A DNA stretch of 56,332 bases, from contig NZ_QASO01000022.1 of the NCBI RefSeq assembly GCF_003052605.1, positions 1-56,332 on the forward strand, given 5' to 3'. Positions 41,128 through 50,788 of this stretch are shown piece by piece. The translations under genes were made by a program, and so were the position numbers. Positions within the stretch are counted from its first letter, which is position 1. Every line of letters begins with the position of its first letter. Under the pieces are notes generated by a model. The model did not search any database, was not told where the DNA came from, and saw nothing but the letters and a program-made list of their open reading frames with translations. This DNA comes from Ectopseudomonas oleovorans (GTDB lineage Bacteria; Pseudomonadota; Gammaproteobacteria; Pseudomonadales; Pseudomonadaceae).

Positions 41128-43418
41128 ATGAAGATCAAGTTCGTCGAAATATCGAATTTTCGCAGACTGAAGTCGACGCACCTCGACTTCGACAAGGAAA
41201 CAACAATATTCGTTGGCGCGAACAACAGCGGTAAGACATCCGCGATGGTTGCTCTTCGATATTTCCTTGTTTCTCCCAACCGACTAGCCCTGCGCGACAT
41301 TACGATCGCCAATTGGCCGACGATCGACGCGATTGGAGATGCCTGGGAAAACGGCGCAGCTGGGGAGGTCAATCTCAATGATCTGCTACCCAGCCTCGAC
41401 GTCTGGCTCGATGTCCCTCTCTCCGAAATCCAGCATGTCGTTCATATCCTTCCAACCTTGGACTGGAATGGTGGTCTGCTCGGCGTTAGGCTGAAATACC
41501 AAGTCGAGCTGATCGCGAAGCTCAAAGCCGACTACGTCGCACAGCGCAGCGCCGCTCTCGAAGCGGGCGCGAAAGCCCCGGGAGGTCAAGTAGGAAACAT
41601 TCAAGTCTGGCCCACCTGTCTCACCGAATTCCTCGAACGACGCCTGCGAACCTACATCGCACTTGAGGCTTTCGCCCTTGATCCTGCCGCCCACACCCCC
41701 CCAGTGAAAGGATTGGCGACGCCGCAAACATTACCGGAGAACATGCTTCCGCTGGAGAAGAATCCTTTCAAGCACCTGATCAAAATTGACGAAATCGCGG
41801 CCCGGCGTGACTTCGCCGATGCTGGTGAGCGGGCTCCGACAGGCGAGGACTCCCAGGATATGTCGACACGCCGGTATAAGCGCCGTCTTTCGGACCAACT
41901 ACGCTCTTACTATGATCGTCACCTCGATCCTGCGAAATCGCATCCGCAGAGGACTATGAGGCTCTCGACGCAATCCAGACTGCTGAGCAGAATTTCGATA
42001 AGCGCCTCGAGGTTGGTTTCGCCGCTGCCTTCGAGGAACTTGAGGATCTTGGCTATCCCGGAATCAGCAATCCAAAACTGAAAATCACCACACAACTGCG
42101 GGCGACTGACGGGCTGAAGCATGGCTCCGCGGTGCAGTATCAGGTGACGGACCTTGCTGGAGAAGGATTAAAGCCCCTCCAACTTCCGGAAGACTATTCC
42201 GGTCTCGGTTATCAGAACCTCATCGCCATGGTTTTCATGCTGATGGGCTATCGTGACGAGTGGATTCGGGTGGGAAAGGCTTCGGCGGACACCGACCCTG
42301 GGGCACAAACGCAGATCCAACCGCTGCACTTGGTTCTGGTGGAGGAGCCGGAGGCACATCTTCACGCGCAGGTCCAGCAGGTCTTCATTAAGAAGGCCTA
42401 TAAGCTTCTGCGCAAGCACGATGAACTTGGCGACAGCACAACGTTCTCGACGCAATTGGTCGTCAGCACTCATTCGAGCCATGTGGCGCATGAGGCTGAC
42501 TTCGCAAATCTGCGTTACTTCCGCAGACTTCCGGCGACTTCATCTGGTGAGACGCCGACTACGACCGTCGCCAACCTGTCATATATCTTCGGTGAAGGGG
42601 ACGAAACTCAGCGATTCGCCAAGCGCTATCTGAAAGCAACGCACTGTGATCTGTTTTTCGCCGACGGCATCATATTCGTCGAAGGCCAGGCTGAACGCAT
42701 TCTGGTTCCCCATTTCATCCGGCATCACTTCGACTCGCTATCCCGCCGCTATATCAGCCTGCTTGATCTGGGCGGCAGTCACGCCCACAGTTTCAAGAGG
42801 CTTGTCGACGGACTTGGGCTGACGACGCTGATCATCGCCGATCTCGATGCGACCGTCGCCACAAAGGTGCAGACTCAGGCCGGAACCGAAGCGATCCGCT
42901 GGAAGGCGACGAAGCCCCAGCGTGGAGCAGACCAAAAGACCGGCAATCCCGTCCTCAAGGACTGGCACCCATCGAAGGAATTCATCGACGAGCTTGTGGC
43001 ACTCAAGTCCGAAGAGCATGAGTCATCGAGCTGCGAGGGGTATGACCTTTACGTCGCATACCAGAAGCCACTCTTGATACCGTCAGGTGACGGTAGCGGA
43101 GTTGAGATCATTCCGCGGACCTTCGAGGACGCCCTCATTCTGGAGAATCTCGAGGTTCTGGCGAACATTACCGGATCAAGGACAAGCGACAAGATAAAGG
43201 CAATTGTCACGGACGGCCTGTCTGGTGATGAACTGGCGGATGAGCTATTCCAACTGCTGAAAACAGCGGAGAAGGCCGCGTTCGCGCTTGACTGCCTGAT
43301 GCTGGAGGACGCGAGGGCGGTCATCCCGCCTCGCTACATCCATGACGGCCTGACTTGGTTCGAGCGCGCCGTTGGGAAGGACATCGCGGAAAACGAACCG
43401 ACGGCGGTAAGCGTATGA
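41128..43418 (+). pseudogene. Class-2 OLD-family ATPase/TOPRIM nuclease (GajA-like), frameshifted
   Basis: The first frame (41128 to about 41940) carries MKIKFVEISNFRRLK and Walker A GANNSGKTS (30-38). From about 41943 the sequence continues in the next frame (SAEDYEALDAIQTAEQNFDKRLEVGF) through EEPEAHLHAQVQQVF (Walker B), STHSSHVAHE, then TOPRIM motifs FVEGQAERIL and LIIADLDA, to TGA at 43418. One missing base near 41940 splits the gene; restored it would encode about 760 residues. OLD class-2 nucleases act with a neighbouring UvrD-like helicase, as seen here. Composition differs from the ICE backbone. A sequencing error cannot be excluded. Confidence 0.88.
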
Positions 43419-45334
43419 CTGTAGAAGTGATAGCACTCGGTTCATCTGATACTGACGACGCTGTCGACGCCGAGATCGGCGCGTGCCTGGACGCCAAGGC
43501 GCCGAAGAGCTTCTTCCTCTACGCCGGCGCCGGCTCAGGAAAGACACGTTCTCTCAAGAGCGCTCTGCAAAGCTTTCGAGAGAGATACGGGGCTGGCTTC
43601 CGGCGTGCCGGCAAGAAGGTCGCGGTCATCACCTACACAAATGCCGCTGCCGACGAGATCGCGTCGCGTGTCGGTCAAGATCCGCTCTTTCCCATTTCGA
43701 CGATTCACAGCTTTTGTTGGTCTCAGATCGGCTCCTATCACGCTGACATTCAAGCCTGGCTGCTCGCAAACCTACCGCGGGATCTTGCCGAGTTGCAGGA
43801 GAAGCAGGTCAAGGGGCGCGCCGGCACGAAGGCCGCACTGGATCGCGAGCGTGGAATCACAGCCATTCTCAAGCGCATCGGATGGCTTCACACACCCCGT
43901 CGTTTCACCTATAACCCAAATGGAGACAACTTCGGCTCCGACTCGCTCTCACATTCCGAAGTCTTGAAAATCACCGCGGACTTCATCGTCTCCAAGCCAT
44001 CGATGCAGGCTGTTCTTGTCAGTAAGTTCCCTTTCCTTCTCATCGACGAGAGTCAGGACACGAGCAAAGTCCTGATGGACGCCTTCCTCGCACTGGCAGC
44101 GGCGAATACGGGCCGATTTGCATTAGGATTATTCGGCGACACCATGCAGAGAATTTACGCGGACGGCAAGCCGGATCTTGGGCGAGATGTTCCTGAGGAT
44201 TGGGCCAAGCCGGTCAAGAGAATGAATCATCGGTCGCCGCAGCAGGTGATCCAGTTGGGCAATTCCCTGCGATCTGCAGTCGACGGTCAGCGCCAATTGG
44301 CTCGGGACGATAGCGCGGCCGGCATCGTCAGACTGTTCATCACATCGGCCACCACGCTGGACAAACCCGCGGTCGAGCAGCAAATCCGCGGGCGGATGGC
44401 GGAAATCTGCGATGACGAAGGCTGGGAGGAAGGGGAAACAGCCGTCAAGACCCTGACGCTTGAACATCATATGGCCGCCTCACGCTGCGGATTCCTATCA
44501 ATGTTCCAGGCTCTCGATCAGGACTCGCGGCTTTCGACAGGCCTGAGAAAGGGTGACCTGGCCGGGCTCCGGTTTTTCACGGAACGTGTCGCTCCTTTGC
44601 TCGCGACCTCGGCCGCCAATGACAAATTTGGTGTCATGGCACACCTTCGCAGAACCTCTCCGCTCCTCCGGCGAGCGACGCTCGCAATTAGCGATGATCC
44701 CGACACCCCCTTGCGAGCGGCGCGGCAGGCTGTCGAGGCGCTGACAGCGCTCGACGTCGATCATCCAGCCACAAAGTTTCTCGATGTTCTCGAATGCGTG
44801 GCAGTCCACGGGTTGTTTGAAATCCCGGCCAGCTTGCGCCCGTTCGTGACCACCGAAGCGGGAACTGGTCAAGGCCCGCAAGATTCTCTCCTAGATGAGG
44901 AAGCCGATGAGGGTGACGTCGAGACTTCTCCGTCGAGTCTGCAAGCGTGGCGCACCTTTCTCGAAACGCCCTACAACCAGATCGTGCCCTTCATCGAGTA
45001 CATCAGCGTCCACGGGCCGTATGGAACCCACCAAGGCGTCAAAGGGCTGGAGTTCGAACGCGTCCTCGTCGTGCTTGACGACAGCGAAGCCAAGGGGTTC
45101 CTGTTCTCATATGAGAAGTTGTTCGGCGCCAAACCGCTGTCCGACGGCGATCACCAGAGGATGGCTGAAGGCGGTGAGACCGGCATTGATCGCACACGCC
45201 GTCTTCTGTACGTCACCTGCACGAGGGCGCAGAAAAGTTTGGCACTCGTCGCCTACACCGAGAGTCCAGATGAACTCGCGACGGCCATTGTCCGACAAGG
45301 CTGGTTCGAGGTCGACGAACTTGAAAGAGTTTGA
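43415..45334 (+). CDS. UvrD/Rep-like helicase partner of the OLD nuclease (GajB-like)
   Basis: The 639-residue superfamily 1 helicase has Walker A AGAGSGKT at 37-44, motif Ia VAVITYTNAAADEI, motif II LLIDESQD, motif III ALGLFGDTMQRIY, motif IV/V region VKGLEFERVLVVLDD and motif VI RRLLYVTCTRAQKSL. Its ATG overlaps the nuclease stop (ATGA), so the two are coupled. With the nuclease it forms a Gabija-like/class-2 OLD anti-phage pair. It is longer than the roughly 500-residue GajB, suggesting a distinct subtype. The helicase frame is intact although the nuclease gene is broken. Confidence 0.9.
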   Translation: MTVEVIALGSSDTDDAVDAEIGACLDAKAPKSFFLYAGAGSGKTRSLKSALQSFRERYGAGFRRAGKKVAVITYTNAAADEIASRVGQDPLFPISTIHSFCWSQIGSYHADIQAWLLANLPRDLAELQEKQVKGRAGTKAALDRERGITAILKRIGWLHTPRRFTYNPNGDNFGSDSLSHSEVLKITADFIVSKPSMQAVLVSKFPFLLIDESQDTSKVLMDAFLALAAANTGRFALGLFGDTMQRIYADGKPDLGRDVPEDWAKPVKRMNHRSPQQVIQLGNSLRSAVDGQRQLARDDSAAGIVRLFITSATTLDKPAVEQQIRGRMAEICDDEGWEEGETAVKTLTLEHHMAASRCGFLSMFQALDQDSRLSTGLRKGDLAGLRFFTERVAPLLATSAANDKFGVMAHLRRTSPLLRRATLAISDDPDTPLRAARQAVEALTALDVDHPATKFLDVLECVAVHGLFEIPASLRPFVTTEAGTGQGPQDSLLDEEADEGDVETSPSSLQAWRTFLETPYNQIVPFIEYISVHGPYGTHQGVKGLEFERVLVVLDDSEAKGFLFSYEKLFGAKPLSDGDHQRMAEGGETGIDRTRRLLYVTCTRAQKSLALVAYTESPDELATAIVRQGWFEVDELERV

Positions 45335-45582
45335 GCAAATCCAGCGGCATTTGGCCGCCTGTTGACTGCATCATTCCTTTAGTCGGCGGCCACCATGCTG
45401 ATGCGCTGCCTCAAGTCAGTAGCCATTGTCCGACGATCTCTGCATCGACACGCTCAAGGACCTCAGCAATCCTTCAGATGCCACTGCCCCCTAATGCGGT
45501 GCAGCGCTGGTTCCCATTTTCTGCAGATGTAGCCAGCCTACCTTGCGAAGGTATCGCATCACGGTTTCCTGGGAATCGATGC

Positions 45583-46116
45583 GTGCCACCTTCCTTGCTC
45601 TCCAGCGGCGCCCGGCGCCGCGTCTTCGCGACCATCCTGCTGATCGGAAGCGGCTTGGCCGGTTGCGCCAGCTCGTCTCCGATCCCGTCGCCTTATCCCC
45701 CGACCCCGACTGTCTCGGCATCGCTGACCGACAAACGAATCCCCGTCGTACGCTACGGCCGCTACACATTGGTCGAACTGGCGCCGGAGCCTGCCCAGCG
45801 CGATCTGCTGCAGCAGACCGTGGAAGTCTCCATCCCGCCCACGCTCGATGCGAACGTGGGCGACGCCATGCGGCATGTCCTGCTGCGCTCGGGCTACCGG
45901 CTCTGCGATGCCATCGACGCCGACGCCCTCTACGCGCTACCGCTGCCAGCCGCGCATCTACGCCTTGGCCCGCTGCTGTTGCGCGATGCACTGCTGACCC
46001 TGGCCGGCCCGGCCTGGACGCTGTCGGTCGATGACTTGAGCCGCGAGGTCTGCTTCACCCGCGTGGTCGATCCGGTGGCAGCGGCCGTCGATGCTGTCGT
46101 GGAGGCAACGCGATGA
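45583..46116 (+). CDS. pilL: TIGR03748-type ICE protein PilL (N-terminal domain)
   Basis: The product has about 177 residues from GTG 45583; no good ATG is in frame nearby and the ribosome-binding site is weak. A lipoprotein-like signal (FATILLIGSGLAGCASS, lipobox) is followed by the PilL domain VRYGRYTLVELAPEPAQRDLLQQTVEVSIPP ... VGDAMRHVLLRSGYRLC. PilL-type proteins are outer-membrane/pilus-associated parts of the conjugation apparatus. It is the first conjugation gene after the inserted defence pair. The 248 bp before it have no gene. Confidence 0.85.
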   Translation: MPPSLLSSGARRRVFATILLIGSGLAGCASSSPIPSPYPPTPTVSASLTDKRIPVVRYGRYTLVELAPEPAQRDLLQQTVEVSIPPTLDANVGDAMRHVLLRSGYRLCDAIDADALYALPLPAAHLRLGPLLLRDALLTLAGPAWTLSVDDLSREVCFTRVVDPVAAAVDAVVEATR

Positions 46117-46760
46117 GCTTCCCCCAAGCACCGTCCGAGTCCGCCGCCCGCACACGCTGGCTCAAGATCGCCGCGACCGTCTGGCTGCTGCTCACGAGCA
46201 CCCTGGCCGCTGTCAACAGCGTCGGCCTGTCGCGTCTCAGCGAACAGGCCGAGGCCAGTGCGCAGGACGCCCAGGTCCAGGCGCTGGGCCTGCGGCTGGC
46301 CGAACTCGAACAGCAGGCCAAGGTGGACAGGCGCCGGCCTGCGCCGCTCGGGCAGGTCGAATTCGCCACCGCGCAACGGGCGCTGGACGAGCGCATCGCG
46401 CGTGTCGAGGCGGCACAGTCTGCGGACAGCCTCGCCATCGACCTGCAGACCTTGCAGGCTCGTGTGCACGGGATCGAAACCCGTTTGGAAAAAGCCCGCA
46501 AAGCTACCGCCGTCGCCCCCCGTCGAGCACCCGAGGTGACAAAGCCGGCGCTGCCGGTTCCACCGTTCCAGGTGGTCGGCGTGGAACTGCGCGGCGGCGA
46601 GCGCTTCCTGTCGGTCGCACCCATGGCCGCCACCTCGCTCGGCAGTGTCCGGCTACTGCGCGAGGGTGATGCGGAGAGCGGCTGGCACCTGCAATCCATC
46701 GAGGCTCGCGCCGCCGTGTTCCGCGTGGACGGCCAGGTGCAGCGCCTTGCCGTGCCGTAG
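46113..46760 (+). CDS. ICE membrane protein with coiled coil, function unknown
   Basis: The 215-residue protein has one N-terminal membrane helix (WLKIAATVWLLLTSTLAAVNSV), a periplasmic coiled-coil (LSEQAEASAQDAQVQALGLRLAELEQQAK; DERIARVEAAQSADSLAIDLQTLQARV) and a C-terminal beta domain (FQVVGVELRGGERFLSVAP; GWHLQSIEARAAVFRVDG). It overlaps pilL by 4 bp. Such proteins lie in this position of ICEclc-type transfer operons and are likely envelope components of the transfer machine. Confidence 0.78.
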   Translation: MSFPQAPSESAARTRWLKIAATVWLLLTSTLAAVNSVGLSRLSEQAEASAQDAQVQALGLRLAELEQQAKVDRRRPAPLGQVEFATAQRALDERIARVEAAQSADSLAIDLQTLQARVHGIETRLEKARKATAVAPRRAPEVTKPALPVPPFQVVGVELRGGERFLSVAPMAATSLGSVRLLREGDAESGWHLQSIEARAAVFRVDGQVQRLAVP

Positions 46761-46771
46761 GAGGGCGGGCC

Positions 46772-47488
46772 ATGACCCTGCGGCCGATGCTTGCTGCCGT
46801 GCTTCTGTCCGTCTCCCTGGGGGCCTCCGCGCAATCTCCGGTGACGAATGCGCGCGTGGTGCCCAGCCAGGTACAGCCCAACACCGATGCGGCACTCGAC
46901 GAGCGCCTGGCGCGCGATTGGGGATTGCAGCCCGAGGAATGGGCGCGTTACCGCCAATTGATGCAGGGGCCGCTGGGTGTGTACTCGCCCAACCTCGACC
47001 CGCTCACGGCCCTCGGGATCGAAGCGCGCACGGACGAGGAACGCCGCCGCTACGCCGAGTTGCAGGTGCAGGCCGAGGCCCGGCGAGTCGGCAAGACGCT
47101 GGCCTACCAGCGGGCCTACGACGCGGCGTGGCAGCGCCTGTTTCCCGGCCAGCCGCGCGTGAGCCTGCCCGGCGCCAAGGCGCAGGGTGCCGGCAACACC
47201 GGCTCCGGGCGCCTTGCCGTCTTCGTCAAGGCCAACTGCGCACCGTGCGCGCAGCGCGTGCAGCAGTTGCAGGCGGCAGGCACGGCATTCGACCTCTACA
47301 TGGTCGGCAGCCGCCAGGACGATGCGCGCATCCGGCAGTGGGCCACCCAGGCGGGCATCGACCCGGCCAGGGTGCGCGCCCGCGCCATCACGCTCAACCA
47401 CGATGCGGGGCGCTGGCTTTCGCTGGGCCTATCCGGCGAGCTGCCGGCCGTGGTGCGCGAGGTGAACGGTCAATGGCAGCGGCAATAG
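46772..47488 (+). CDS. TIGR03759-family integrating conjugative element protein
   Basis: The 238-residue, secreted protein has a signal peptide (MLAAVLLSVSLGASAQ), the family motif WGLQPEEWARYRQLMQGPLGVYSPNLDPLTALGIEA, and a C-terminal thioredoxin-like part RLAVFVKANCAPCAQRVQQL with a C-x2-C pair. It probably folds or oxidises components of the periplasmic transfer apparatus; that role is inference. Confidence 0.88.
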   Translation: MTLRPMLAAVLLSVSLGASAQSPVTNARVVPSQVQPNTDAALDERLARDWGLQPEEWARYRQLMQGPLGVYSPNLDPLTALGIEARTDEERRRYAELQVQAEARRVGKTLAYQRAYDAAWQRLFPGQPRVSLPGAKAQGAGNTGSGRLAVFVKANCAPCAQRVQQLQAAGTAFDLYMVGSRQDDARIRQWATQAGIDPARVRARAITLNHDAGRWLSLGLSGELPAVVREVNGQWQRQ

Positions 47489-48093
47489 GTAGTCCGGGCC
47501 GGGAGCGCCGGTCATGCCGCGTCGCCATCCGCTGCGCCAGCGCCGCGCTGCTGCTCGCCACCGGCGGCTGGGCATTGGCCGCCCCGGCGCGGGAAGTGCC
47601 ACCGCCGGCCTATCGACTGGCGGCGCATCGTGCAGATGTGCCGGCGGCGGTGTTGTACGCGGTGGCCTTGCAGGAGAGCGGCGCCATGCTGCGCGGGCGC
47701 CTGATCCCCTGGCCGTGGACGCTCAACGTCGCCGGCACGCCACGGCGCTACGCCACCCGCGCCGAGGTCTGCGCAGGGCTGCGCCGGGCACTCGCCCGCA
47801 CGCCGGCCAATCGCATCGATGCCGGTCTCGGCCAAGTCAATCTCGGCTACCACACGCATCGCTACACGCAGCCCTGCGAGCTGCTGGACCCCTACCGCAA
47901 CCTCGCCATCGCTGCGGAAATCCTGCGCGAACAGCACACGCCGGGCGAGGACTGGCTGCTTGCCATCGGCCGCTACCACCGGCCCGCCGGCGGGGCACCC
48001 GCGGCGCGCTACCGGCGCAGTGTGCATCGGCACCTGACCCGCGTGCTCGACCCCCTCGTTCCCGTTCCAACCCTCCAGGCCACCATGCCATGA
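47473..48093 (+). CDS. Lytic transglycosylase-like protein of the ICE
   Basis: The 206-residue product has an N-terminal signal (ASAALLLATGGWALAAPA), the soluble-lytic-transglycosylase pattern VPAAVLYAVALQESGAM (glutamate as catalytic acid) and DAGLGQVNLGYH. It should cut peptidoglycan locally to make room for the type IV secretion channel. It overlaps the preceding gene by 16 bp and the next by 4 bp. The ATG at 47473 fits the signal peptide best. Confidence 0.88.
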   Translation: MAAAIGSPGRERRSCRVAIRCASAALLLATGGWALAAPAREVPPPAYRLAAHRADVPAAVLYAVALQESGAMLRGRLIPWPWTLNVAGTPRRYATRAEVCAGLRRALARTPANRIDAGLGQVNLGYHTHRYTQPCELLDPYRNLAIAAEILREQHTPGEDWLLAIGRYHRPAGGAPAARYRRSVHRHLTRVLDPLVPVPTLQATMP

Positions 48094-48623
48094 ACCACAT
48101 CGTCTTTATCGCCGCCATCGGGCTGCTGCCCATGACCACCGTCTTCGCGCAAACCGCCTCCGCGCCGTTGATCGTCGTCGAAGACCGCGGCGGCGACTCT
48201 GCGCTGCCGTACTACCGATCGCTGAATCCCCAGCCGGACCAGGCCACGCCGCCGGCCCCGATGCCAGCCCAGCGCGCGGGCAACACGGCCGACGCCGAAG
48301 CCGCCATGCTGCCGGTGCGCTCGACGCAACTGTCGCCGGGCGAGGTGCAGCGCCGCGTCATCCGGGCGCCGGGCCTGACGGCGCTGTTCCTGATCGGCGA
48401 CGACGAGCGTTCGCGCGCCTGGCTGCGGCAGCGGCAGGCGGCGCTGCGAGAGCTGCAGGCCGTGGGCCTGGTGGTCAACGTGGAGTCGATGGCTGCGCTG
48501 ACGGCGCTGCGCAGGCTGGCGCCCGGCCTGATCCTGTCGCCGGCCTCCGGCGATGACCTGGCCCAGCGCCTGGGCCTGCGCCACTACCCGGTGCTCATCA
48601 CGGCCACCGGTGTCGAGCAGTAG
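48090..48623 (+). CDS. TIGR03765-family integrating conjugative element protein
   Basis: The 177-residue, secreted protein has a signal peptide (IVFIAAIGLLPMTTVFAQ), then LIVVEDRGGDSALPYYRSLNP and VRSTQLSPGEVQRRVIRAPGLTALFLIGDDERSRAWL. The C-terminal SGDDLAQRLGLRHYPVLITATG resembles a thioredoxin-fold cis-Pro strand. A member of the PFL_4695 group in ICE transfer operons; function unknown. Confidence 0.88.
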   Translation: MNHIVFIAAIGLLPMTTVFAQTASAPLIVVEDRGGDSALPYYRSLNPQPDQATPPAPMPAQRAGNTADAEAAMLPVRSTQLSPGEVQRRVIRAPGLTALFLIGDDERSRAWLRQRQAALRELQAVGLVVNVESMAALTALRRLAPGLILSPASGDDLAQRLGLRHYPVLITATGVEQ

Positions 48624-48631
48624 GTGCGCAA

Positions 48632-50788
48632 ATGGCCCAACCGCATGCGGTCGAGGTCTTGCTGCGGCCAGCGGTGGAGCTTTATACCGTGGCGGTCTGC
48701 ACCGGCGCCGCGATTCTGTGCCTGGTGGCACCGTGGTCGCTCGCGCTGAACCCGCTGCTCGGCCTGGGCTCGGCGCTGGCCTTCCTGACCTTCGGCGCGA
48801 TTCGCCTGCGCGATGCCTGGGCGATCCTGCGCTATCGCCGCAACATCCGCCGCCTGCCGCGCTACGTGATGACCAGCCGCGACGTGCCGGTGAGTCAGCA
48901 ACGGCTGTTCGTCGGCCAGGGCTTTCGCTGGGAACAGCGGCACACGCACCGGCTGATGCAGACCTATCGGCCGGAGTTCCGCCGCTACGTCGAGCCGACG
49001 GCGATCTACCGGGCCGCCCGGCGGCTGGAGGAGCGGCTTGAGTTCGCGCCGTTTCCCGTCTCGACGCTGGCGCGCGCGTTGGCCTGGGACAGCCCGCTCA
49101 ACCCGGCGCGACCACTGCCGCCGGTCGGCGGACTGCCACGCCTGCATGGCATCGAGCCGCACGAGGTCGACGTCACCCTGCCGCTGGGCGAGCGCGTCGG
49201 CCACAGCCTGGTGCTGGGCACCACGCGCGTGGGCAAGACGCGGCTGGCCGAGCTGTTCATCACCCAGGACATCCGCCGCAAGGTCCGCGGCGAGCACGAG
49301 GTGGTGATCGTCTTCGACCCCAAGGGCGATGCGGACCTGTTGAAGCGCATGTACGTCGAGGCCAAGCGCGCCGGGCGCGAAGGCGAGTTCTACGTCTTCC
49401 ATCTGGGCTGGCCGGACATCTCGGCGCGCTACAACGCGGTGGGCCGGTTCGGGCGGATCTCCGAGGTGGCCACGCGGATCGCCGGGCAGCTCTCCGGCGA
49501 AGGCAACAGCGCCGCGTTCCGCGAATTCGCCTGGCGCTTCGTCAACATCATCGCGCGCGCCCTGGTCGAGCTGGGGCAGCGGCCGGACTACCTGCTGATC
49601 CAGCGCCACGTCATCAACATCGACGCGCTGTTCATCGAGTACGCCCAGCACTACTTCGCAAAGAACGAGCCGAAGGCCTGGGAAGTCATCGTCCAGCTCG
49701 AAGCGAAGCTGAACGACAAGAACATCCCGCGCAACATGATCGGGCGCGAGAAGCGCGTGGTGGCCCTCGAACAGTACCTGTCCCAAGTGCGCATCTATGA
49801 CCCGGTGCTCGACGGCCTGCGCAGCGCCGTGCGCTACGACCGGACCTACTTCGACAAGATCGTCGCTTCGCTGCTGCCGCTGCTGGAGAAGCTCACCACC
49901 GGCAAGATCGCGCAACTGCTCGCACCGAACTATTCCGACCTGTCCGACCCGCGGCCGATCTTCGACTGGATGCAGGTCATCCGCAAACGCGCGGTGGTCT
50001 ACGTGGGGCTGGATGCGCTGTCCGACGCCGAAGTCGCGGCGGCGGTGGGCAACTCGATGTTCAGCGATCTGGTCTCGGTCGCCGGCCACATCTACAAGTT
50101 CGGCGTCGACGACGGGCTGCCCGGCGCCGCGGCGGGCGCCAGGATTCCGATCAACGTCCACGCCGACGAATTCAATGAACTCATGGGCGACGAGTTCATT
50201 CCGATGGTCAACAAAGGCGGCGGTGCCAGCGTGCAGGTGACGGCCTACACGCAGACCTTGAGCGACATCGAGGCGCGCATCGGCAACCGTGCCAAGGCCG
50301 GCCAGGTGGTCGGCAACTTCAACAACCTGTTCATGCTGCGCGTGCGCGAGACCGCCACCGCCGAGCTGCTGACGCGACAACTGCCCAAGGTCGAGGTGTA
50401 CGCCACGGCGCTGATGAGCGGCGCCACCGACAGCTCCGATCCGCACGGCAATACCGCGTTCACGTCCAACACCCAGGACCGCATCAGCAGCAACAGCGTG
50501 CCGTTGATCGAGCCGGCGCATGTGGTGGCGCTGCCCAAGGGGCAGTGCTTCGCGCTGACCGAGGGCGGCAACCTCTGGAAAGTCCGCATGCCGCTGCCTG
50601 CGCCCGACCCCGACGAAGCCATGCCGAAGGATCTGCAGGAGCTGGCCGGCTACATGCGACAGCACTACGTCGAGGCAGGAGACTGGTGGGAGAACCAAGG
50701 CATCCCCGGCCTGCAGGACAAGGCGCTGCCCGACGACCTGCTGGACGACTTCAAGCAGATGGCCGCGGCTGAAGAGGCCGAAGCATGA
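48632..50788 (+). CDS. traD: Type IV coupling protein TraD (ICEclc/SXT class)
   Basis: The 718-residue protein has two N-terminal membrane helices (LYTVAVCTGAAILCLVAPWSLAL; LLGLGSALAFLTFGAI), Walker A GTTRVGKTRL, Walker B VVIVFDPKGDADL, and conserved NVHADEFNELMGDEF. It couples the relaxosome to the secretion channel and pumps DNA with ATP. It fits the TIGR03743-type conjugative coupling protein. It starts 8 bp after the TIGR03765 gene and overlaps the next by 4 bp. Confidence 0.95.
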   Translation: MAQPHAVEVLLRPAVELYTVAVCTGAAILCLVAPWSLALNPLLGLGSALAFLTFGAIRLRDAWAILRYRRNIRRLPRYVMTSRDVPVSQQRLFVGQGFRWEQRHTHRLMQTYRPEFRRYVEPTAIYRAARRLEERLEFAPFPVSTLARALAWDSPLNPARPLPPVGGLPRLHGIEPHEVDVTLPLGERVGHSLVLGTTRVGKTRLAELFITQDIRRKVRGEHEVVIVFDPKGDADLLKRMYVEAKRAGREGEFYVFHLGWPDISARYNAVGRFGRISEVATRIAGQLSGEGNSAAFREFAWRFVNIIARALVELGQRPDYLLIQRHVINIDALFIEYAQHYFAKNEPKAWEVIVQLEAKLNDKNIPRNMIGREKRVVALEQYLSQVRIYDPVLDGLRSAVRYDRTYFDKIVASLLPLLEKLTTGKIAQLLAPNYSDLSDPRPIFDWMQVIRKRAVVYVGLDALSDAEVAAAVGNSMFSDLVSVAGHIYKFGVDDGLPGAAAGARIPINVHADEFNELMGDEFIPMVNKGGGASVQVTAYTQTLSDIEARIGNRAKAGQVVGNFNNLFMLRVRETATAELLTRQLPKVEVYATALMSGATDSSDPHGNTAFTSNTQDRISSNSVPLIEPAHVVALPKGQCFALTEGGNLWKVRMPLPAPDPDEAMPKDLQELAGYMRQHYVEAGDWWENQGIPGLQDKALPDDLLDDFKQMAAAEEAEA

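Noticed and set aside
41128..43418. Programmed ribosomal frameshift in the OLD nuclease gene
   Set aside because: No slippery heptamer or downstream pseudoknot is evident near 41940; a one-base deletion or sequencing error is simpler.
48584..50698. 704-codon open frame opposite traD
   Set aside because: Gly/His/Arg-rich product without family features; it mirrors the codon bias of the strongly supported coupling protein gene.
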